A stretch of 64,000 bases of DNA from Anaerolineaceae bacterium. Lineage in GTDB: Bacteria > Chloroflexota > Anaerolineae > Anaerolineales > Anaerolineaceae. Numbering within the stretch: position 1 is the first letter of the stretch; every line of letters begins with the position of its first letter. The translations under genes were made by a program, and so were the position numbers. The notes under the pieces are model-generated. The model made no database searches, was not told the DNA's origin, and saw only the letters and a program-made list of their open reading frames with translations. Shown here in pieces: positions 1-7,077 of this stretch. The stretch lies in contig PABH01000024.1 of assembly GCA_002702705.1 (NCBI GenBank), forward strand, positions 1 through 64,000. The letters are read 5' to 3'.

Positions 1-1
1 A

Positions 2-103
2 GAATTAATCGTACCAGTTGCGCTGGAACAAGGTCAAAGCTTCGCTATTCGCGAAGGTGGCCTGACCGTAGGCGCTGGCGTGATTACTAGAATCATTGAA
101 TAA
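2..103 (+). CDS. tuf: Elongation factor Tu, C-terminal end (partial)
   Basis: The open frame from the window edge encodes the last 33 residues of EF-Tu, the GTPase that brings aminoacyl-tRNA to the ribosome. The tail [10 protein letters not shown] followed by a short basic-hydrophobic end and a stop at 101-103 is the conserved C-terminus of domain III. The gene starts outside the window. It is followed 63 bp later by rpmG, then tRNA-Trp, secE and nusG, a conserved bacterial order. The identification is firm although only the tail is seen. Confidence 0.95.
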   Translation, partial: ELIVPVALEQGQSFAIREGGLTVGAGVITRIIE

Positions 104-166
104 TTTGTAATAGAAGGAGATGGCGCAGTCCGATTTCAAATGACGACTGCGCCGATTTAAAAACTT

Positions 167-334
167 ATGGCTTCGAAAAAAGATGTCCGTCCAGTGATTA
201 CCCTGGCTTGTGGTGTTTGTAAGGAACGTAACTATACTTCCGAAAAAAATCGCCGCAATGACCCAGGTCGTATGGAACTCAAAAAATACTGTCCTCGCTG
301 CCGTGCACATACAGCGCACCGCGAGACAAAATAG
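167..334 (+). CDS. rpmG: 50S ribosomal protein L33
   Basis: This 55-residue protein is ribosomal protein L33, a small component of the large subunit near the E site. It reads [19 protein letters not shown] and then a basic segment ending in CPRC. The two CxxC pairs (CGVC near residue 16 and CPRC near residue 45) make it the zinc-ribbon C+ form of L33. Length matches the family. It lies between tuf and tRNA-Trp, as is usual when rpmG is joined to secE-nusG. Confidence 0.96.
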   Translation: MASKKDVRPVITLACGVCKERNYTSEKNRRNDPGRMELKKYCPRCRAHTAHRETK

Positions 335-395
335 TTTTACCGACGGTTGGTTGCAAGGTTGTGACGGAGTTTAGAGCGCAATCAGCGGTCGACTC

Positions 396-468
396 AGGCG
401 AGTAGCTCAATTGGCAGAGCACCGGTCTCCAAAACCGGGGGTTGCGGGTTCAACTCCTGCCTCGCCTG
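396..468 (+). tRNA. tRNA-Trp (CCA anticodon)
   Basis: A 73-nt cloverleaf is visible. Acceptor arm AGGCGAG pairs with CTCGCCT and the discriminator is G. The anticodon stem CCGGT/ACCGG encloses the loop CTCCAAA with anticodon CCA. The T arm carries GGTTCAACT. CCA is not encoded. Its place between rpmG and secE is the usual one for tRNA-Trp. Confidence 0.96.
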
Positions 469-483
469 CCTGAAAACCTAAGC

Positions 484-508
484 ACGCCGTCCGCTGAGAC
501 GGCGTTTT
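484..508 (+). terminator. Terminator-like hairpin between tRNA-Trp and secE
   Basis: A perfect 8-bp stem ACGCCGTC/GACGGCGT with a 6-nt loop is followed by a short T run. It lies 16 nt after tRNA-Trp and 22 nt before the secE start. The T tract is short (TTTT within 505-508), so it may act as a processing or partial termination signal, since secE has no other obvious promoter here. Confidence 0.55.
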
Positions 509-530
509 GGGTGTAAACAAGGAGAAAAAA

Positions 531-776
531 GTGGCAGCAAACGAGACAAAATCAAAAAAAATTGATCGTGTAAAACGCACCGATAAAAAAAAGAAAGCAA
601 ATGCAATTACGCGTTATTGGCGTTCTACTATTGGAGAACTGCGTAAAGTCAGTTGGCCGACTTCTCAGGAAGCCTGGCGTTTAACCAAGGTTGTGATCAT
701 GGTCGTGTTGGCCATGGCCTTTGTATTGGGTTTACTTGATTTTGTTTTCTCAAAAGTTGTTGCGTTAATCGTTTAG
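531..776 (+). CDS. secE: Preprotein translocase subunit SecE
   Basis: SecE is the small essential membrane subunit of the SecYEG protein-conducting channel. The 81-residue product has a Lys-rich N-terminus, the conserved amphipathic helix segment GELRKVSWPTSQEA around residues 38-51, and one transmembrane helix near the C-terminus. I chose the GTG at 531 because AAGGAG lies just upstream (519-524). A TTG at 507 would extend the frame back into the terminator hairpin. The gene is followed by nusG after 31 bp, the standard pairing. Confidence 0.95.
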   Translation: MAANETKSKKIDRVKRTDKKKKANAITRYWRSTIGELRKVSWPTSQEAWRLTKVVIMVVLAMAFVLGLLDFVFSKVVALIV

Positions 777-807
777 TTTTAACCAACTAGTGTGGTGAGG
801 ATAACCA

Positions 808-1482
808 ATGGAAGATTTACAAAACGAAGAAATGATGCCTGAAGACGAACAGGAAAATATGAAAAGCGAAAACCCGGAAGTGGAAGAAACTGACGGTGAA
901 TTTGACGCTGTGGATATTGACCTGGAAGATGAAGCGCACCATTCCGATTTGCGTGATGGAGAACCTCATTGGTATGTAATTCACTGTTATTCGGGTTATG
1001 AGAAAAAAGTACGTCATAATTTGGAACAGCGTATTGATACCATGGGTATGAAGAGCATGATTTTTGACGTTGTTATCCCCACACAAGAAGAGATTGAAGT
1101 TAAAGATGGCAAACGTCGTACTGTGGAACGACACGTATTCCCGGGTTATGTTCTGGTGAATATGATTATGTCGGAAGAATCATGGTATGTTGTGCGAAAC
1201 ACCCCTGGTGTAACCGGTTTTGTGGGTATGGGTAACGAACCAACCCCCTTACGAACCGAAGAAGTTTCACAAATTCTGCGCCGGATGGAAGCAGATGCAC
1301 CCCGGGTTAAAGTTACTTACAAAGTTGGCGAACGGGTTCGTATTGTGGATGGCCCATTCAACGACTTCCGTGGTACGGTATCTGAAATTGATATGGAACG
1401 CACCAAAGTGCGGGTCATGGTTAATTTCTTTGGTCGTGAAACCCCTGTGGAATTAGATTTTCTACAGGTTGAAAAATCGTAA
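808..1482 (+). CDS. nusG: Transcription termination/antitermination protein NusG
   Basis: NusG binds RNA polymerase and couples it to Rho, the ribosome and termination control. The 224-residue protein has an NGN domain starting around HWYVIHCYSGYEKKVR (residues 53-68) with the conserved HVFPGYVLV segment. A KOW domain follows (VGERVRIVDGPFNDFRGTV). The first ~50 residues form a very acidic extension (many Glu and Asp), making it longer than the ~180-residue E. coli form. Such N-terminal extensions occur in several phyla. The start is an ATG preceded by GTGAGGA. Confidence 0.96.
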   Translation: MEDLQNEEMMPEDEQENMKSENPEVEETDGEFDAVDIDLEDEAHHSDLRDGEPHWYVIHCYSGYEKKVRHNLEQRIDTMGMKSMIFDVVIPTQEEIEVKDGKRRTVERHVFPGYVLVNMIMSEESWYVVRNTPGVTGFVGMGNEPTPLRTEEVSQILRRMEADAPRVKVTYKVGERVRIVDGPFNDFRGTVSEIDMERTKVRVMVNFFGRETPVELDFLQVEKS

Positions 1483-1510
1483 TACCGGCGTTTTCGAACG
1501 TCAAAAAATT

Positions 1511-1541
1511 GTGGGAGGATGGAGACATCCGTTAGAACCAC
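1511..1541 (+). promoter_or_regulatory. L1-operator-like mRNA element before rplK
   Basis: The 31-nt stretch reads GTGGGAGG, then GATG/CATC-type pairing around AGA, then CGTTAGAACCAC. The outer GTGG/CCAC and inner GGATG/CATCC stems enclose an asymmetric loop with GGGAGG on one side. A second copy with covarying stem bases lies before rplA. Ribosomal protein L1 is known to repress the L11-L1 operon by binding an mRNA mimic of its 23S site. Assignment to L1 is inferred from position and from the similarity between the two copies. Confidence 0.65.
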
Positions 1542-1553
1542 GAAGGAGATATT

Positions 1554-1979
1554 GTGGCAAAGAAATTTAAAGCTGTCGTCAAATTGCAATTAAATGCAGG
1601 TAAAGCCAATCCGGCTCCCCCCGTCGGTCCGGCGCTCGCAGCGCACGGAATTAACATTATGGCTTTCTGTAAGGAATATAATGCCAGAACCCAACAAAAA
1701 ATGGGTGAGGTTATTCCTGCGGAAATCACAGTTTACACTGATGGTTCATTCACCTTTATCTTAAAATCGCCCCCAACCGCTGTGCTTTTAAGAAAAGCAG
1801 CTGGTGTGGAAAAAGGCTCTGGTGTACCCAATCGTGAAAAAGTTGGCAAGGTAACCCGGGACCAGGTGCGTGAAATTGCTGAAATTAAGAAAAAAGATAT
1901 GAATGCGGTGGAACTTGAAGACGCCATCCGTCAGGTTGAAGGTACAGCCCGGAATATGGGCATTACTGTTGTAGACTAA
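1554..1979 (+). CDS. rplK: 50S ribosomal protein L11
   Basis: L11 forms the GTPase-associated centre of the large subunit together with 23S helices 43-44. The 141-residue protein shows the Pro-rich N-domain segment [20 protein letters not shown] and the C-terminal RNA-binding domain ending in GTARNMGI. Length is exactly typical. The start is GTG at 1554, set by AAGGAG at 1543-1548. An L1-operator-like element lies directly upstream and rplA follows, giving the standard rplK-rplA operon. Confidence 0.97.
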   Translation: MAKKFKAVVKLQLNAGKANPAPPVGPALAAHGINIMAFCKEYNARTQQKMGEVIPAEITVYTDGSFTFILKSPPTAVLLRKAAGVEKGSGVPNREKVGKVTRDQVREIAEIKKKDMNAVELEDAIRQVEGTARNMGITVVD

Positions 1980-1985
1980 TCATTC

Positions 1986-2019
1986 GTGGGAGGGCATCAA
2001 AACTGCCCGTTTGCACCAC
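1986..2019 (+). promoter_or_regulatory. L1-operator-like mRNA element before rplA
   Basis: GTGGGAGGGCA ... TGCCCGTTTGCACCAC repeats the architecture of 1511-1541. The outer GTGG/CCAC stem and the GGGAGG bulge are kept. The inner stem has changed on both sides from GGATG/CATCC to GGGCA/TGCCC. This compensatory change supports a selected RNA structure. It ends 12 nt before the rplA start codon and overlaps the initiation region, so protein binding there could block translation. Confidence 0.65.
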
Positions 2020-2031
2020 AAAGGAGTAATA

Positions 2032-2751
2032 ATGGCAAAAACTGGTAAACAATATAAAGCGGCTTATGAAAAAGTTGATCAAGAAAAATATTACGAACCC
2101 CGCGAAGCACTTGCATTAGCAAAAGAACTTGCTTTTACAAAATTTGATGGTAGCGTGGAAGTTCACCTGCGTACAGGCTTAGATCCTCGCCAGGCTGACC
2201 AACAAATTCGTGATGTGGTCGTGCTGCCCAATGGTTTGGGTAAAACCGTGCGTGTGTTGGTTTTCGCACAGGGTGAAGGTGCTCAATTGGCGCGTGAAGC
2301 TGGTGCTGATATTGTTGCAGATGATGATGAATGGATCGCGAAAATTCAAGCTGGTTTCACCGATTTTGATGTAGCGATTTCAACCCCCGATATGATGGGT
2401 AAAGCCGGTCGTTTAGGGCGCGTGTTAGGTCCTCGTGGTTTGATGCCAAACCCGAAAGCCGGAACCGTTGTGCAAGCAGAAGATTTACCACGCACCATTA
2501 ATGAAGCAAAAGCCGGTCGTGTTGAATATCGTTTGGATAAAACCGCGAATATTCACGTTCCGATTGGAAAAGTATCTTTTGAATTGGATAAATTATATGA
2601 AAATATGGCCGCGTTAATGGATGCGATTCGTAAATCTCGCCCCGCTGCTGCCAAAGGTTCATTTATCCGCAAGATCACGGTTGCAACAACAATGGGCCCT
2701 GGTATCAAAGTTGATTCCGCTGCTGCCCAATCCATGAAGGTAACCGAGTAA
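2032..2751 (+). CDS. rplA: 50S ribosomal protein L1
   Basis: L1 binds the mobile L1 stalk of 23S rRNA and commonly represses its own operon. The 239-residue protein contains the family signature around [13 protein letters not shown] and an N-terminal Lys-rich helix ([19 protein letters not shown]). I chose ATG 2032 because AAAGGAG sits 6 nt upstream. A longer frame from 2011 would begin inside the operator-like hairpin. The gene follows rplK and closes the first ribosomal transcription unit before the internal promoter for rplJ. Confidence 0.97.
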   Translation: MAKTGKQYKAAYEKVDQEKYYEPREALALAKELAFTKFDGSVEVHLRTGLDPRQADQQIRDVVVLPNGLGKTVRVLVFAQGEGAQLAREAGADIVADDDEWIAKIQAGFTDFDVAISTPDMMGKAGRLGRVLGPRGLMPNPKAGTVVQAEDLPRTINEAKAGRVEYRLDKTANIHVPIGKVSFELDKLYENMAALMDAIRKSRPAAAKGSFIRKITVATTMGPGIKVDSAAAQSMKVTE

Positions 2752-2760
2752 GTTTGTTCG

Positions 2761-2789
2761 TTGATTAATTTGCAAGTCCCGGGTATAAT
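2761..2789 (+). promoter_or_regulatory. Sigma70-type promoter for rplJ-rplL
   Basis: TTGATT at 2761-2766 and a perfect TATAAT at 2784-2789 are separated by 17 bp, immediately after the rplA stop codon. This would start transcription at about 2796, right at the beginning of the L10 leader, so rplJ-rplL can be expressed apart from rplK-rplA. Confidence 0.75.
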
Positions 2790-2794
2790 TCATG

Positions 2795-2996
2795 CCTGGT
2801 TGGGTAAATGATTACCCGCTGAAAGACGCACCGAAGAAAGCCGGAGCCCGCATGGGCTTAAATATTCCAGCCGAGGTGAAGACTAACAGTAAATATTAAA
2901 TTTACTGCGTTTGGATCGAAACCAAAAGTCTTTACCTGAACTACGGTAAAGACTTTTTTTGTTGTTTTATCCTAAGAAGGAAGGAGGTGACTGTCG
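2795..2996 (+). promoter_or_regulatory. L10 (rplJ) mRNA leader
   Basis: The ~200-nt leader before rplJ has the features known for ribosomal L10 leaders: GAAAGACGCACCGAAGAAAG followed by a GCCC/GGGC stem and a GCCGAGGTGAAGA segment. An intrinsic terminator hairpin and then the rplJ Shine-Dalgarno follow. In characterised bacteria L10-(L12)4 binds this RNA and represses rplJL. The sequence resemblance is by eye; a covariance-model match would settle it. Confidence 0.8.
2924..2960 (+). terminator. Attenuator hairpin in the L10 leader
   Basis: A 13-bp stem AAAAGTCTTTACC/GGTAAAGACTTTT with an 8-nt loop runs into a run of seven T residues at 2954-2960. It lies inside the leader, 36 nt before the rplJ start, so it is an attenuator and not an end-of-operon terminator. 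Confidence 0.85.
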
Positions 2997-3524
2997 TTGG
3001 CTTTCACCAAGAAACAAAAAACGCAAATGATGGCTCAGTATGAGCAGTGGATCGACAATTCACAAGCAATTTTCTTACTTACTTATGAAAATATGAGTAT
3101 GAAAGAGATTGATGAACTGCGTCAAAAAGTTCGTGATGCAGGCAGCGAAGCACATGTTGTCAAAAATACTTTAATGGAAAAAGCTTTCCAAAATAAAGGT
3201 ATTGATAACACACAAGCATTAGAAGGCAAAACATTAGCTGGTTTCGCTTTTAGTGATCCCCCCGCGCTGGCAAAAGTTCTTAAAGAATCCACCAAAAAAT
3301 CTGAAGTTTTTAAGATTAAAGCTGGTTATTTAGGATCTCAATTATTGAGTGAAGCAGATATTTCTGCATTAGCCGAATTACCACCATTGCCGGTGATGCG
3401 TGCCACCATTTTGGGCACTATTATGGCACCCGCCAATAAACTGGTTCGCACACTCGTGGAACCTGCCCGTGGTTTGGCTGCTGTTGTTAAAGCTTATTCC
3501 GAAAAAGCAGAAGCTGTCGGATAG
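2997..3524 (+). CDS. rplJ: 50S ribosomal protein L10
   Basis: L10 forms the base of the L7/L12 stalk. The 175-residue protein begins MAFTKKQKTQMMAQYEQW. It contains the conserved segment around VVKNTLMEKAF and a C-terminal helical region that binds L12 dimers. The start is TTG at 2997, chosen because AAGGAGGTGA lies 8-17 nt upstream and no ATG fits. It is preceded by the L10 leader and followed by rplL after 70 bp. Confidence 0.96.
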   Translation: MAFTKKQKTQMMAQYEQWIDNSQAIFLLTYENMSMKEIDELRQKVRDAGSEAHVVKNTLMEKAFQNKGIDNTQALEGKTLAGFAFSDPPALAKVLKESTKKSEVFKIKAGYLGSQLLSEADISALAELPPLPVMRATILGTIMAPANKLVRTLVEPARGLAAVVKAYSEKAEAVG

Positions 3525-3594
3525 TAGTATTCAAAAAAATCACCGGTTTTGTACCGGTAATACATAATAAAAAACACTTAAGGAGTGATTTGAA

Positions 3595-3972
3595 ATGGCT
3601 GATATGGAAAAATTAGTTGAAATGTTGAGCGAGCTTACCGTTTTGGAAGCTGCCGAATTGGTTAAGACTTTAGAAGAAAAATGGGGCGTCTCCGCTGCTG
3701 CACCCGTTGCCGCTGTTGCCGCTGCTGGCCCCGCCGCAGTTGAAGAAGCTGCCGAAGAACAAAGCGAATTTGATGTTATCCTCAAAAACGCTGGCCCCAA
3801 GAAGATTGAAACCATTAAAGTTATCCGCCAATTAACCAGCCTTGGTTTAGTGGATGCCAAAAACATGGCCGAAGCTGCCGATTCCAAGATTTTGACCGGT
3901 GTCGCAAAAGAAACCGCAGAAGACGCCAAGAAAAAATTGCAAGAAGCTGGCGCCGAAGTCGTCATCGCCTAA
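3595..3972 (+). CDS. rplL: 50S ribosomal protein L7/L12
   Basis: L7/L12 is the multicopy stalk protein that recruits translation GTPases. The 125-residue product has the N-terminal dimerisation helix pair (residues 1-33), an Ala/Val/Pro-rich hinge near residues 36-55, and the globular C-terminal domain beginning [26 protein letters not shown] precedes the ATG. A terminator follows 25 bp after the stop, ending the ribosomal block. Confidence 0.97.
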   Translation: MADMEKLVEMLSELTVLEAAELVKTLEEKWGVSAAAPVAAVAAAGPAAVEEAAEEQSEFDVILKNAGPKKIETIKVIRQLTSLGLVDAKNMAEAADSKILTGVAKETAEDAKKKLQEAGAEVVIA

Positions 3973-3996
3973 TTCTTTCTACGGAAAAACAACAAA

Positions 3997-4026
3997 AAAA
4001 CGGCAGGATTTCCTGCCGTTTTTTTC
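3997..4026 (+). terminator. Intrinsic terminator after rplL
   Basis: The inverted repeat AACGGCAGGA/TCCTGCCGTT has a tight loop and is followed by TTTTTTT, 27 nt after the rplL stop. It may also serve lexA from the other strand, since an A-rich run precedes it. Confidence 0.88.
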
Positions 4027-4054
4027 ATTGTGGAGATATGTAAGAAGGGGAGAA

Positions 4055-4786
4055 TTAATGGAGCTCGTTTTTGTACTGCCGGATGACCATCACAACCTTG
4101 CCCATAATGCGCAATTCTTGGGAGTTTTCCAAAAAAATGGGGGACATGGTTGGGTTGGCAGGCTGCAAACGAATGCGGTCTTTTTCTTTATAAAAATATT
4201 TGAGGGTGGTTTCGTCTTTATCACTTAACCAGACGGCAACCATCTCGCCATTATTGGCTTGCTGCGCGGGACGCATAATGATGATATCACCATCGTTTAC
4301 CATCGCATCAATCATTGAATCACCTTGAACTTCCAGGGCAAATAATTCATTTATTTTTTCCCGGGCGGGTAATAAACTGCGGGCGATTTCCACGCCACTT
4401 TCAGGATCAAAATAACCAAAATCAGAGGATGGTACGGGGATGGGGGCGCTGGCGACAATACGACCACTGAGCGGGATTGTGACCAGGTTGTCAATGGCTG
4501 CGCTGACGGTTCGGGCGGTTGCTTTTAATTTTTCCTGTAATTTTTTGTTGGAGGATTCAATTGGTTTTAAGATGCGAATGCTACGAGAGATGCGTCCTTC
4601 CCGGGAAATATACTCTTTTTCTTCCAATTGATTCAAGTAATAATCTACCAGGGAAGTCGATTTGACATTAATTGCATCGCCAATTTCACGGATAGAAGGA
4701 GAATAACCGGCGTCATCAATAAAGACGGCCAGATATTCCATGATCTTACGATGCCTTTCGCTTAATCCTTCTCGTTTTCTCGCCAT
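4055..4786 (-). CDS. lexA: LexA SOS repressor
   Basis: LexA represses DNA-damage genes and self-cleaves when RecA filaments form. The 243-residue protein has an N-terminal winged helix (SPSIREIGDAINVKSTSLVD, about residues 29-48). A C-terminal S24 peptidase domain follows, with the catalytic Ser in QGDSMIDAM and the Lys in TTLKYF. The cleavage-site region aligns as GRIVASAP, so the scissile bond would be Ala-Ser where most LexA proteins have Ala-Gly. The ATG is preceded by AAGGAG. The gene is divergent from an EamA transporter and has an SOS box in its own promoter. Confidence 0.95.
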   Translation of the reverse strand: MARKREGLSERHRKIMEYLAVFIDDAGYSPSIREIGDAINVKSTSLVDYYLNQLEEKEYISREGRISRSIRILKPIESSNKKLQEKLKATARTVSAAIDNLVTIPLSGRIVASAPIPVPSSDFGYFDPESGVEIARSLLPAREKINELFALEVQGDSMIDAMVNDGDIIIMRPAQQANNGEMVAVWLSDKDETTLKYFYKEKDRIRLQPANPTMSPIFLENSQELRIMGKVVMVIRQYKNELH

Positions 4787-4826
4787 GATACAAACTCCTT
4801 ACATATCGAATATTTGTGCTATCTAT

Positions 4827-4855
4827 AATATACACGAACAATTGTTCTGTGTCAA
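4827..4855 (-). promoter_or_regulatory. lexA promoter with SOS box in the spacer
   Basis: On the minus strand TTGACA (4850-4855) and TATATT (4827-4832) are separated by exactly 17 bp. The spacer contains the perfect 12-bp palindrome GAACAATTGTTC (4836-4847), with CGAAC at its left side on the plus strand. This fits the GAAC-N4-GTTC operator class known from Bacillus and other Gram-positive LexA proteins. LexA bound here would block polymerase, giving autoregulation. A weaker look-alike, CGAATATTTGTGC, lies at 4807-4819. Confidence 0.9.
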
Positions 4856-4984
4856 GTACTATTTTGAGGGAATTTTCCGGCTAATACACTCCCGTTATGT
4901 AAGTTAAAGTGGTGGAAATGTGTTCGATTAACAACTTGTTTGATTTGTCCGGCTGGATTGGTTTTTGCATTCCCACCTCTTTGA

Positions 4985-4990
4985 TATAAT
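4985..4990 (+). promoter_or_regulatory. -10 element placing the eamA start codon at the transcription start
   Basis: A perfect TATAAT lies only 6 nt before the ATG at 4997. Transcription starts about 6-8 nt after the -10, so the mRNA would begin at or next to the start codon. No Shine-Dalgarno is present. The -35 side is weak (TTGCAT at 4965-4970 gives a 14-bp spacer). Confidence 0.6.
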
Positions 4991-4996
4991 CAGGCA

Positions 4997-5899
4997 ATGA
5001 ATCGAACCCCAGCCAGAATCGCCCTACTATTTTTTGGTGTCTTTTGTGGCGCCACCGCCGTCATTATGATCAAAGCCAGTGATGAATCACCGCTTTTGAT
5101 CGCAGCCTACCGGCTGTTGTTAGCAACCTTGTTTTTATCCCCCATGTTTTTTTTACAAAAACAGAACACCGATTTACATTATGGAAAAGAGCAATTGGCC
5201 TGGTCTGCCTTACCGGGTATTTTCCTGGCAGCACATTTTATCACCTGGACGATAGGTGTACCGCTGACCCAGGTTTCCAATGCCAGCCTGATTGTGAATA
5301 TGACACCGGTGGTGATGCCCTTCTTTTTGTGGCTTTTTTTTCGCGAGCGCGTGAACCGAAAAGAGGTGCTTGGTACCATGCTGGCTATCTCGGGTCTGGT
5401 GGTTTTAGCTTTCAGCAAGCCGGATCTTTCTCTCGCCAACAACCGTGGGGATCTGATTTGTTTTTTCTCTATGTTGTGCCTGGCGGCTTATCTGGCATTG
5501 GGGCGCAAAAACGGCGGCCGGCTGCCCATCTGGTTATATATGGTGCCGCTGTATCTGATTGCCGGTCTGATTTGCCTGGGTGTTGCACTACCTTTTATTA
5601 ATCCCATCAAATCTTATTCTTTGCACAACATGCTGCTCATCCTGGGTCTGGCACTCATCCCGACCATTGGTGGGCATACCACCCTCAACTTCTCAATGAA
5701 ATATTTCCGGGGGCAGGTGGTGAGTGTGGCCAACCTGGGTCAGATCATCTTTGCCTCGATTATGGGTTTTCTTTTTTTCAAAGAGGTACCGCCGCCCGCT
5801 TTTTACCTGACTGCCGCCCTCATCATCAGCGGTGTGTTGATTGCTTTGTTTAAGGGTAACGGAAACAGAGAATCCATCCAGCCCACGCTTGGAAAATAG
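4997..5899 (+). CDS. EamA/DMT-family transporter
   Basis: This 300-residue inner-membrane protein has about ten hydrophobic segments and two EamA repeats, the drug/metabolite transporter layout of 10 transmembrane helices. The first repeat starts at residue 8 (ALLFFGVFCGATAVIMIK). The second starts around residue 150 and contains PTIGGHTTLNFSMKYF. The substrate cannot be told from sequence. Family members export amino acids or metabolites. It is transcribed divergently from lexA, has no ribosome binding site, and its -10 box is 6 nt before the ATG, so it is probably translated from a leaderless message. Confidence 0.88.
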   Translation: MNRTPARIALLFFGVFCGATAVIMIKASDESPLLIAAYRLLLATLFLSPMFFLQKQNTDLHYGKEQLAWSALPGIFLAAHFITWTIGVPLTQVSNASLIVNMTPVVMPFFLWLFFRERVNRKEVLGTMLAISGLVVLAFSKPDLSLANNRGDLICFFSMLCLAAYLALGRKNGGRLPIWLYMVPLYLIAGLICLGVALPFINPIKSYSLHNMLLILGLALIPTIGGHTTLNFSMKYFRGQVVSVANLGQIIFASIMGFLFFKEVPPPAFYLTAALIISGVLIALFKGNGNRESIQPTLGK

Positions 5900-5987
5900 C
5901 TGGATAAACCAGCAATCCAGCCACAAGATTCTGAAAAAAGCGGATGTTTTTTTGTAGAATCGATTTTAATGTCTGCTTTTTTCGTAA

Positions 5988-6096
5988 CGGAAGTTAAGAG
6001 CAAAAACCGAGATGATTCTTGCTTTAGCAGGTCACCTTTTTCCAAACTAATTTGAATTGGCTTAACGCAGTGCTTTTTAACAAAAATCTCGGTTTT
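5988..6096. repeat. Intergenic direct repeat, copy 1
   Basis: This 109-bp unit begins CGGAAGTTAAGAGC and ends ATCTCGGTTTT. It is nearly identical to 6212-6314, differing by a 6-bp deletion and a few substitutions. Its ends are internally inverted: AAAACCGAGAT at 6003-6013 pairs with ATCTCGGTTTT at 6086-6096. No coding frame with a ribosome binding site is present in it. Confidence 0.9.
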
Positions 6097-6108
6097 GGGC
6101 GTCAACCC

Positions 6109-6197
6109 GACCTCGAGATTTTGGCTGGTGCGGAGGACTGTTTGCAATGTTATTATTTTTTAAAAGATAAAACCTTGGTAAGTATCATCTCGAGGTC
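6109..6197. repeat. Inverted-repeat-bounded 89-bp element between the two direct repeats
   Basis: It is bounded by GACCTCGAGAT (6109-6119) and ATCTCGAGGTC (6187-6197), perfect 11-bp inverted ends. A further inverted pair (GGTGCGGA inside the left end, TCCGCACC just beyond the right end) flanks it. A related 92-bp element with the same ends lies at 61844-61935 in the opposite orientation. Confidence 0.8.
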
Positions 6198-6211
6198 TGC
6201 TCTTTCCGCAC

Positions 6212-6314
6212 CGGAAGTTAAGAGCAAAAACCGAGATGATTCTTGCTTTAGCAGGTCGCATTTTTCTAAATGAATTGGCTTAACGCAGCGCTTTTTAACA
6301 AAAATCTCGGTTTT
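6212..6314. repeat. Intergenic direct repeat, copy 2
   Basis: This is the second copy of 5988-6096, again bounded by AAAACCGAGAT and ATCTCGGTTTT. It ends 17 bp before the lplA stop codon. The whole 5.9-6.33 kb stretch has no supportable gene. Confidence 0.9.
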
Positions 6315-6330
6315 AGGGGTCGTGCACCTG

Positions 6331-7077
6331 CTATAAACGAAAATTCCAGGCTTCCGATTTGTATTTCTCCTCGGCCAACTGGGCCGCGCGGGTTAATTCC
6401 TTTTCCGTATAGTCCCCCATCTCAATCTCTCGTCCCACGCTGAAACCCTTCTCCAGTGCCAACTGCAATTCCTCCATGGGAATATCTAATTGGTCGGAGA
6501 TGCTGGTAACCCGTTTTTTAACACTCTTAATTAACTTATCGGAGATTTTTTGTTCGCTTACATTTAAGTAAGAGAACATCTTCTCCACTTCGACACTGTA
6601 TAAAATCGTACCGTGCTGCAGCAAAATGCCCTGGCGACGGGTTTGGGCGTTGCCGGATATTTTTTGTTCGTTTAATAAAATATCGTTAACGGGTTCAAAA
6701 TGGGCATTCAAACCAAGTTGGTGTAATGCAATAACGATCGATTCGCAAATATCTTCATACGACTTTATGATATTGACCGAAAACTTTTCAACCGGACCGA
6801 TGATGGAATAAGTGACTTCCCCAAACTGGTCATGATAAACGGCCCCGCCCCCCGTCTGGCGGCGAATCACATCCACCCCGGCCTGGCGGGTCACATCCAG
6901 GTTCACTTCATTCCGGATGCCCTGAAAAAAACCAATCGAAACCGCGGAAGGGGCCCAACCGTAAAAACGAATGGTAGGTAAACTTTCACCATTTCGCACC
7001 GCTTCCATAATGGCTTCATCCAAAGCCATGTTCATAAAGGCATCAAAATAACGGAAAGGAATCATGCGGAATTTCAT
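6331..7077 (-). CDS. lplA: Lipoate-protein ligase A, catalytic large subunit
   Basis: The 248-residue protein belongs to the lipoate/biotin ligase fold that activates lipoate with ATP and attaches it to E2 and H proteins. It contains RRQTGGGAVYHD (about residues 71-82), the family's lipoyl-AMP binding signature. The conserved lysine is in NDILLNEQKISGNAQTRR. It lacks the C-terminal accessory domain of E. coli LplA. That domain is encoded separately by the preceding gene, whose stop overlaps this start by 4 bp. lipA lies upstream in the same direction. A lipoyl transferase role is the alternative. Confidence 0.88.
   Translation of the reverse strand: MKFRMIPFRYFDAFMNMALDEAIMEAVRNGESLPTIRFYGWAPSAVSIGFFQGIRNEVNLDVTRQAGVDVIRRQTGGGAVYHDQFGEVTYSIIGPVEKFSVNIIKSYEDICESIVIALHQLGLNAHFEPVNDILLNEQKISGNAQTRRQGILLQHGTILYSVEVEKMFSYLNVSEQKISDKLIKSVKKRVTSISDQLDIPMEELQLALEKGFSVGREIEMGDYTEKELTRAAQLAEEKYKSEAWNFRL

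Noticed and set aside
817-1134. Minus-strand open frame of 105 codons across nusG
   Set aside because: It is the shadow of nusG and has no ribosome site or motif.
6052-6273. Open frame of 73 codons in the repeat-rich gap
   Set aside because: It lies across two repeat copies and has no ribosome site; the region is better explained as repeats.
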